Shown here piece after piece: positions 1 to 4,990 of a stretch of DNA of 10,777 bases. The position numbers were made by a program, and so were the translations under genes. Origin of the DNA: Promethearchaeota archaeon (GTDB lineage Archaea > Asgardarchaeota > Lokiarchaeia > Sigyniarchaeales > SOKP01); assembly GCA_030605895.1 (NCBI GenBank), contig JAUWHL010000324.1, positions 1-10,777 on the forward strand, given 5' to 3'. Within the stretch, counting starts at the first letter, position 1. Every line of letters begins with the position of its first letter. The notes under the pieces were generated by a model, which saw nothing but the letters and a program-made list of their open reading frames with translations, did not search any database and had not been told where the DNA came from.

Positions 1-332
1 TTATAGAGATCTAATAAGAATTTATATTCTGGAATCGGAGCATGGATGTTAACACCTAAAGTCTCCCATTGATATACATGTGCAATATGGTCCATATGTC
101 CATGTGTACAAACATAGTCTGAAATAGGACCATAAAAATCATTAATCTGATTTACTAAATATGGTTCTATGTTTAAATCCAAAATGACAGTTTTTGTATT
201 TCTTCCTTTCTTAGGTAGGATAATAAGCCCATCACAACAAGAAAAGTAATATGGTGGTTTTTTTTGATGAGCAAGTAAAATATCTTCTTTTACTTTGCTG
301 AGTTTTAGGTTATCTATTTTTGGAAGAGACAT
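1..332 (-). CDS. MBL-fold metallo-hydrolase, N-terminal part, cut by the left edge
   Basis: Reading the minus strand from an ATG at 332-330 gives 110 open codons running off the left edge. The protein starts MSLPKIDNLKLSKVKEDILL. After a beta-rich stretch (residues 28-54, including CDGLIILPKKG and TVILDLN) comes the metal-binding motif THGHMDHIAH: His77, His79, Asp81 and His82 match the HxHxDH signature of the metallo-beta-lactamase superfamily. The later ligands (second His, bridging Asp, final His) lie outside the window. Members are usually dinuclear zinc or iron hydrolases of thioesters, lactones, phosphodiesters or sulfur compounds; the substrate cannot be told from this fragment. It sounds cytosolic, with no signal peptide or membrane segment. 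No Shine-Dalgarno sequence precedes the ATG. It lies downstream of the lsrF-like gene on the same strand, 133 bases away and behind a T-rich tract, so it is probably a separate transcription unit. Family call is firm; function unknown. Confidence 0.85.
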   Translation of the reverse strand, partial: MSLPKIDNLKLSKVKEDILLAHQKKPPYYFSCCDGLIILPKKGRNTKTVILDLNIEPYLVNQINDFYGPISDYVCTHGHMDHIAHVYQWETLGVNIHAPIPEYKFLLDLY

Positions 333-442
333 CAAACTATAAAATGCTGATAAATTAACCCAATTGCATTAAAAAAATAAATCAAACTTTAATAAGTTGA
401 CTTTAATAGGAGTAAAATATCTTCTGTTCTCTAAAAATCCTT

Positions 443-462
443 AAAAAAAAGAAAATAAAAAA
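443..462 (-). terminator. T-rich terminator after the lsrF-like gene
   Basis: On the minus strand, three bases after the stop codon at 466, the transcript would run through two T-tracts separated by an A and a C within about 20 bases. No hairpin is seen. Closely spaced T-tracts are the usual archaeal termination signal, so this is a likely 3' end for the lsrF-like transcript. Confidence 0.5.
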
Positions 463-465
463 GAA

Positions 466-1260
466 TTATAAACCTTTAGGACCTTGTTTATAAATTTCAT
501 ACGCTTCATCGACTGAAGCATTATCATGAACGATGGCTCTTACAGCTTGAATCATACCTAATGGGCTGTCACTTTGAAATATATTTCGTCCCATATCAAC
601 GCCTTTTGCACCCTTTTCAACTGCATTCTTACTCATCTGTAGTGCATCTCTTTCTTCAATCTTCTTACCCCCTGCAATCACTACTGGTGCTGGACAGATG
701 CTAGTTACTTCCTCAAAATTTTCACAATAATATGTCTTTACAAAAGTAGCACCTAATTCTGCTGCCATTCGACTTGCCATCCCAAGATATCGTGCATCTC
801 TTACCATTTCTCTTCCCACGGCAGTGACAGCAAGCACGGGTATTCCATATTCTTGCCCAAAATTTACAAGTTTGGAAAGATTCATTAAACTTTGTTTCTC
901 ATATTCTCCACCAACGAAAATAGAACAAGTAATAGCAGACACATTTAACCTAATAGCGTCCTCAATTGAAACATTAATCTCTTCATTAGATAATTCCTTG
1001 AGCATACTAGCTCCTGCTGATACTCGTAAGACTATCGGTACATCGAGTTCTGCTGGTACACAATTTCTCAACATGCCTCGAGTTAACATGAGAGCATCAG
1101 CATATTCAAATAATGGCTTCATATCAGTAAAACATTTTAATTGACCTGGAATATTTCCAAAATAACCGTGATCGATAGCTAACATTACGCAACGTCCAGA
1201 TTTAGGTTTGATAATTCTATTTAGTCTGTTTTGAAAGCCCCAATCACCCACTACGACCAT
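466..1260 (-). CDS. lsrF: LsrF-like class I aldolase/thiolase (DhnA family)
   Basis: This 264-residue protein closely resembles E. coli LsrF, the 3-hydroxy-5-phosphonooxypentane-2,4-dione thiolase that ends phospho-autoinducer-2 breakdown by moving an acetyl group to CoA. Shared blocks recalled from LsrF include DWG at the start, VMLAIDHGYF (residues 25-34), LTRGMLR (59-65), IAGGKK (195-200) and GVDMGRNIFQSD (220-231). It is a TIM barrel; Lys175 in VKTYY (174-178) matches the Schiff-base lysine, and Asp30/His31 lie at the end of strand 1. It lacks about 30 N-terminal residues of the E. coli enzyme but starts just before the conserved DWG, so it is complete. A weak GGGA lies 7 bases before the ATG, and an A/T-rich TATA-like stretch lies near 1300-1313. 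No lsrK, lsrG, lsrR or transporter gene is nearby, so the role in AI-2 metabolism is unproven. Alternatives are a DhnA-type fructose-bisphosphate aldolase or the archaeal aminodideoxyheptulosonate synthase branch, but the LsrF blocks fit better. Confidence 0.85.
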   Translation of the reverse strand: MVVVGDWGFQNRLNRIIKPKSGRCVMLAIDHGYFGNIPGQLKCFTDMKPLFEYADALMLTRGMLRNCVPAELDVPIVLRVSAGASMLKELSNEEINVSIEDAIRLNVSAITCSIFVGGEYEKQSLMNLSKLVNFGQEYGIPVLAVTAVGREMVRDARYLGMASRMAAELGATFVKTYYCENFEEVTSICPAPVVIAGGKKIEERDALQMSKNAVEKGAKGVDMGRNIFQSDSPLGMIQAVRAIVHDNASVDEAYEIYKQGPKGL

Positions 1261-1340
1261 TTTTTGTTCCCTTTTTAATATTTTGAATATAATTTAAGAT
1301 TATTTTTTAGATAAATTAATGATCGTTATTTTATTTTTTC

Positions 1341-1347
1341 AAAAAAA
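1341..1347 (-). terminator. Possible T-tract terminator for the zinc-ribbon/MBL gene
   Basis: A run of seven A on the plus strand gives seven T on the minus-strand transcript, with more T-rich bases on both sides. It lies about 135 bases past the stop codon at 1481 and about 30 bases past the small ORF at 1377-1478. The transcript would therefore include that small ORF. The call rests only on base composition. Confidence 0.3.
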
Positions 1348-1376
1348 CCTAAAAAGTAAAACCTATGCAAAAATAT

Positions 1377-1478
1377 TTAAAGTACAATTAAGAATTCTCC
1401 AACTTTATTCTTGATCTTAGAAGCAATCTTTTCTGAAATATTCCGTTCAACTTGAGGTGGGACGGATTCTACTCTCAT
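1377..1478 (-). CDS. Possible 33-residue small ORF downstream of the zinc-ribbon/MBL gene
   Basis: An ATG at 1478-1476 lies two bases after the stop codon of the upstream gene and opens a 33-codon frame ending in TAA at 1379-1377. The peptide begins MRVESVPPQVERNISEKIAS and ends KVGEFLIVL. Its middle is a plausible amphipathic helix rich in Glu, Lys, Ile and Ser, and the stretch is less AT-rich than the surrounding intergenic DNA. The two-base spacing would allow translational coupling. There is no clear Shine-Dalgarno sequence. An open frame of this length is fairly common by chance in such DNA, and it could instead be a frame-shifted remnant of the C-terminus of the upstream protein. I recognise no family. 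Confidence 0.3.
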   Translation of the reverse strand: MRVESVPPQVERNISEKIASKIKNKVGEFLIVL

Positions 1479-1480
1479 TA

Positions 1481-2191
1481 TTAATGAAGGAGATTAAAAA
1501 ACTCTTTTTTCCAGATTTGATATTCAATTACATAATTAAAACCACAAACTATTTCTATATATCTATCTTCAATTAGTTTTTTCAACTTTTTTGCACCTTC
1601 CTTAGTCTTTTGTATCGGACCGTAAGGATTTAAGATGAAACTCGAACCTGATTGTATTAAATAATCACTAACAAATAATGCATTTTCTAAAATATAAAAA
1701 GTAAATCCTGGTATATGCCCATCAATATGAAATGCTTCAATTCCTGATAACTTAAAATCTTGGCTAAATTTTCTGTCAAAATGATGGAATTTCGAAATAG
1801 AATGTTCTGAATCATTTTTGTGAATCCACACAAAGGTTGTATAATATCCTCTATAAAGATTGGATGCCCCAAGAAAATGATGGTGTGAAAATAATATTTT
1901 ATCCATTTGATCTAAATCTTTAGTAAACGTGGATGGACAATCAATCCAAATTTTTTTATTTTCAATCTCAATACAATAAGCAGAATGTTCCAGTCCTAAA
2001 GCTGGATGTGCTTTCAAACGACTTATTTTGTCATTTACTTTAGAACTCACAACTTTATATTTTTGAGAACATTCTTCTGCGGTAATAAAATTTTCATTAG
2101 AGGCACCACAAAAAGGACATAATTGTGGATAATATCCTATCATATTATAACCACATTTTTGGCAAACATATTGTTCTTTAAGATATATCAT
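1481..2191 (-). CDS. Zinc-ribbon protein fused to a degenerate MBL-like domain
   Basis: This 236-residue protein starts with a rubredoxin-like zinc ribbon: Cys10-x2-Cys13 and Cys25-x2-Cys28 in the pattern CxxCG...CPFCG. From about residue 62 it follows the layout of a metallo-beta-lactamase fold: IENKKIWIDCP strands (76-86), then KILFSHHHFLGASN (98-111), HIDGHIPGF (155-163) and LFVSDYLI (172-179). His103, His105, His159 and Asp176 align with metal ligands, but the Asp and His of HxHxDH are replaced by Leu107 and Gly108. The usual final His region reads IVCGFNYV (214-221), with no His. It may hold one metal, have different chemistry, or be a binding or redox-partner protein; the ribbon suggests electron transfer, protein contact or nucleic-acid contact. 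No membrane segment is seen. It is divergent from the M28 pair and probably has its own promoter in the shared 105-base spacer. The fold call is fairly firm; the function is unknown. Confidence 0.7.
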   Translation of the reverse strand: MIYLKEQYVCQKCGYNMIGYYPQLCPFCGASNENFITAEECSQKYKVVSSKVNDKISRLKAHPALGLEHSAYCIEIENKKIWIDCPSTFTKDLDQMDKILFSHHHFLGASNLYRGYYTTFVWIHKNDSEHSISKFHHFDRKFSQDFKLSGIEAFHIDGHIPGFTFYILENALFVSDYLIQSGSSFILNPYGPIQKTKEGAKKLKKLIEDRYIEIVCGFNYVIEYQIWKKEFFNLLH

Positions 2192-2296
2192 TTCACTTAA
2201 TTTGTTTGAGATTATCTAAATATTAATAAAACTTCTTTTGGATTATTTCTTATTGATTAGATTAAAATTTTTTTTATATATTAAATTGGTACAATT
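2192..2296. promoter_or_regulatory. Divergent promoter region between the zinc-ribbon/MBL gene and the M28 pair
   Basis: This 105-base spacer is almost all A and T. Reading right, an A/T block at 2261-2283 (including TTTATATATTA at 2273-2283) lies just upstream of the ATG at 2297, with no Shine-Dalgarno sequence, so the first M28 mRNA is likely leaderless or nearly so. Reading left, TTTATTAATATTTA near 2217-2230 is centred about 33 bases before the ATG at 2191, also giving a very short leader. Transcription starts are inferred from archaeal TATA spacing, not shown. Confidence 0.45.
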
Positions 2297-3583
2297 ATGA
2301 ATATTAACGTTTCTGAAGAAGATTCGAAATACATGTATGACTTTGTACGAAGAGTTATTGACGAAATTGGACCAAGAATGTCATGTAGTTCACAAGAAGC
2401 AGAAGCAGCTGAATTTATCAAGAATGAGCTTGAAAAATCCTGCGATGAGGTTTTCATGGAGAGATTTACATGTCATCCAAAAGCGTTTTTAGGTTGGATT
2501 AAGTTGGATATGGTTATGATAGTAATTTCGATTCTTCTTTATTTTATAAGTCAAATATTTACAGAGCAATTCTGGTTATTAGTTATAGCTATAATATCCT
2601 TTCTTTTTGTATTAATACCGTTTTTAATTATGTGGGAAGAATTTTTTAATTACAGAGAGTTTATTGATCCATTATTTCGTAAGAAATCCTCACAAAATGT
2701 AATTGGTAAATTTAAGTCAGAAGGAGAGTTAAATAGAATTATAATTTTTTCAAGTCATATGGATACCGCCAGTGAATTTAAATTGATGAAACTATTGGGA
2801 TGGAAATTTATACCCATGGCATTTGGAGTAATTTTTCTTATGCTAATGTGGTTGGTTCTTTCATTTTTACATTTAACCCTAATTTTAATCGGATTCATTA
2901 GTCTAAAAGCAATTTTTCTGAATATTATGATTTGGGCTCTTATTATTGGAAGTCCTTTTATTATCCTTCTTTACTTTTTTGTACCATTGGGAGAGAAGGG
3001 AAATGTAGTACCCGGTGCAGTAGATAATCTAAGTAGTTGTTCAGTTATTCAAGGAATGGGACGATATCTAAAAAAAAATAGAGAAATTATCCCACCTAAC
3101 ACTGAGATAAGATTGATTAGCTTTGGATGTGAAGAAGTTGGTTTGAGAGGGGCATATCGGTATGTAGAAGCTCATCATAAAGAACTAAAAAAGTATGACA
3201 CTCTTGTTGTAAATATGGATGGACTTGAGAAACCCGATCATATTTATATAATAGAATTCGAACCTACTACTAGAACTTGGCACTCTGAGGAAGTCATTCA
3301 AAAATTATTAAAAGCAGCAGAAATAGTAAATATCAAAGCAAAACTTATAGGCTCAGGAAGATTAGAAAAAGCACTTGGTCGTTTAACTGGCGGTTCTGAT
3401 GCTGCTGTTTTTTCAAAAGCGGATATTAAGGCAGGATTTATAAATGCAGCAGATTGGAAAAACCGTTCTAGCTATTACCATCAATCTGGTGATACTCTTG
3501 ATAAAATTGAAAAAGGGACATTAGAAGCTGTTTTACAAATCATTATAGCTTTTTTGATAAATGAGTCAAAATCAAAATCATAA
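2297..3583 (+). CDS. Membrane-embedded M28-family metallopeptidase, first tandem copy
   Basis: This 428-residue protein carries the full set of M28 (aminopeptidase Y/S-like) di-zinc residues. They are His154 and Asp156 in SSHMDTA, bridging Asp243 in PGAVDNLSS, Glu279-Glu280 in FGCEEVG (general base plus ligand), Asp308 in NMDGL and His395 in YYHQSGDT. The start IDEIGPRMSCSSQEAEAAEF (21-40) is the usual M28 N-terminal helix region, and there is no signal peptide. Hydrophobic helices interrupt the catalytic domain twice: residues about 70-88 and 93-112, then about 171-231 (two or three helices). The second block sits between His154 and Asp243, which are about 12 residues apart in Streptomyces aminopeptidase. 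Basic RKK (128-130) after the first block suggests a cytoplasmic active site against the membrane. Substrates are unknown; aminopeptidase or dipeptidase action on small or membrane peptides is plausible. It is first of two paralogues, with a probably leaderless ATG. Confidence 0.85.
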   Translation: MNINVSEEDSKYMYDFVRRVIDEIGPRMSCSSQEAEAAEFIKNELEKSCDEVFMERFTCHPKAFLGWIKLDMVMIVISILLYFISQIFTEQFWLLVIAIISFLFVLIPFLIMWEEFFNYREFIDPLFRKKSSQNVIGKFKSEGELNRIIIFSSHMDTASEFKLMKLLGWKFIPMAFGVIFLMLMWLVLSFLHLTLILIGFISLKAIFLNIMIWALIIGSPFIILLYFFVPLGEKGNVVPGAVDNLSSCSVIQGMGRYLKKNREIIPPNTEIRLISFGCEEVGLRGAYRYVEAHHKELKKYDTLVVNMDGLEKPDHIYIIEFEPTTRTWHSEEVIQKLLKAAEIVNIKAKLIGSGRLEKALGRLTGGSDAAVFSKADIKAGFINAADWKNRSSYYHQSGDTLDKIEKGTLEAVLQIIIAFLINESKSKS

Positions 3584-3648
3584 TTTTTATAATTTCAATT
3601 CTTTTAACAATTAATTTTCATTTAGTTTTGTATATTTGGATTTATATT

Positions 3649-3655
3649 AGGAGAT
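3649..3655 (+). promoter_or_regulatory. Shine-Dalgarno site of the second M28 gene
   Basis: AGGAGAT precedes the ATG at 3660, with 6 bases between GGAG and the start codon. It is the clearest ribosome-binding site in the window and fixes the start. Having one here and none before the first copy fits co-transcription of the pair, with the downstream gene using a Shine-Dalgarno start inside a longer mRNA. Confidence 0.6.
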
Positions 3656-3659
3656 ATTT

Positions 3660-4964
3660 ATGGATATTGAAATTTCTAATGAAGATTCCGATTATATGTA
3701 TAATATCGTACAAAAGATAATTGATAAATGTGGACCGCGAATGCCGTGTAGTCCTCAAGAAGCCAAAAGCGCTGAGATTATTAAAAAAGAACTTGAAGAA
3801 ACATGTGATGAGGTAAAGATTGAACCATTCAAATGTCATCCAAGAGCTGCCCTTGGGTGGATAAGAATAGTAATTTTTATTGTTCTTTTGTCATTTTGCT
3901 CATTTTTCTTAATAAAATTATTTCAGGAATCATTCTGGGCATATTTTTTATCTGTTTTATCATCATTATTTATATTTATAGGAATTTTAATTGCTTGGGA
4001 GGAGTTCTTTTGTTATGAAGAGTTTATTGATCCTATATTTAAAGAAAAAGACTCACAAAATGTTATAGGTAAGATAAGAACTACAGGTGAAATTAAAAAT
4101 GTCATAATTTTTTCTGGACATCATGATAGTGCTTTACAATTTAACCTTTTAAAGTATTTAAAACATGGTTATGTAATAATTGTATTATTAGGGTTTGGAA
4201 TTCTTTTCTTTTGGTTCATAGCTTCCTTAATTTTCCTAATATTAACCATCTTTACATTTGTGTTAGATTTTGCTATGATTTATGACTTTTTTTTAAACAT
4301 AGCACTTTGGTTATTGATAATTGGGGCTATACCATTAGTGATTTTACTTTTCTTTGTAACTCCAGGAAAAAGAGCTAATAAGGTTCCTGGGGCAGTAGAT
4401 AACTTAAGTGCAGTTGCAATTGTATTAGGTATTGGAAGATTTCTGAAGAATCATAAAGAAGTAATACCTAAAAACACAGAAATAAGGCTGATTTCATTTG
4501 GATGTGAGGAAGCCTTTTTAAGGGGTGCCTACCGTTATGTAGAAGCTCACTTAGAAGAATTGAAAAATTATGATGCAGAATGCGTTAATCTAGACACAAT
4601 TCAAAGTATAGATTATCTTACATTTTCAGATAAAGAACCAACAACTAGAACGATTCATAGTGAAGAAGTTGTTCAAAAACTTATTAAAGCAGCTGAACTA
4701 GTTGGTGTTAAAGTAAAAGTTGCTAGTTTAGGAGGAGTAAGCTTTCTTGAAAAAATTGTGGGTCTAATTGGTGGAGGTACTGATGCTGCTGCTTTTTCAA
4801 AATCAAATATCAAAGCGAGTAGCATCACAGCTTTGAATTTACTAAAGATAGTTCATTTCTATCATCAAGAAACCGATACTCCTGATAAAATTGAAAAAGG
4901 AGTCTTAGAAAATACATTAAAAATTTGTATTGGGTATTTAATAAATGAATCCAAAACAAATTAA
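3660..4964 (+). CDS. Membrane-embedded M28-family metallopeptidase, second tandem copy
   Basis: This 434-residue paralogue follows the first copy after 76 bases; 36 of the first 60 residues are identical by hand count. All M28 metal and catalytic residues are kept: His154 and Asp156 in SGHHDSA, Asp247 in PGAVDNLSA, Glu283-Glu284 in FGCEEAF, Asp312 in NLDTI and His402 in FYHQETDT. The same two hydrophobic blocks recur at about 69-88 and 93-112, and at about 170-201 and 211-233. The second block again splits His154 from the bridging Asp, so the arrangement is conserved between copies and is not an assembly fault. The membrane helices differ more than the catalytic parts. There is also a nine-residue variation near residues 355-370 (the VSFLEKIVGL stretch) just before the GGGTDAAAF loop, which in M28 enzymes lies near the substrate pocket. 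Different substrate preference is therefore possible. It probably shares an mRNA with copy one and ends 26 bases from the convergent ABC permease gene. Confidence 0.85.
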   Translation: MDIEISNEDSDYMYNIVQKIIDKCGPRMPCSPQEAKSAEIIKKELEETCDEVKIEPFKCHPRAALGWIRIVIFIVLLSFCSFFLIKLFQESFWAYFLSVLSSLFIFIGILIAWEEFFCYEEFIDPIFKEKDSQNVIGKIRTTGEIKNVIIFSGHHDSALQFNLLKYLKHGYVIIVLLGFGILFFWFIASLIFLILTIFTFVLDFAMIYDFFLNIALWLLIIGAIPLVILLFFVTPGKRANKVPGAVDNLSAVAIVLGIGRFLKNHKEVIPKNTEIRLISFGCEEAFLRGAYRYVEAHLEELKNYDAECVNLDTIQSIDYLTFSDKEPTTRTIHSEEVVQKLIKAAELVGVKVKVASLGGVSFLEKIVGLIGGGTDAAAFSKSNIKASSITALNLLKIVHFYHQETDTPDKIEKGVLENTLKICIGYLINESKTN

Positions 4965-4972
4965 AAAAAAAA
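4963..4972 (-). terminator. T10 terminator of the ABC/CPBP operon, overlapping the M28 stop codon
   Basis: Ten consecutive A on the plus strand give a T10 run on the minus-strand transcript, 18 bases past the permease stop codon at 4991. The run includes the last two bases of the TAA stop of the second M28 gene. The convergent operons thus share an intergenic region of only 26 bases, and the minus-strand terminator lies inside the M28 3' end. Confidence 0.5.
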
Positions 4973-4990
4973 GGGTGCTGGTATAAATTA

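Noticed and set aside
824..1144. Plus-strand open frame of 106 codons inside the lsrF-like gene
   Set aside because: Fully antisense to a gene with a strong family match; the peptide has no recognisable domain.
1332..1347. Inverted repeat TTTTTTC/AAAAAAA as a hairpin terminator
   Set aside because: An A/T-only stem with almost no loop would not form a stable hairpin; only the T-tract itself is kept as a weak terminator call.
3642..4018. Short frames overlapping the start of the second M28 gene on both strands
   Set aside because: They overlap conserved M28 coding sequence and have no recognisable content.
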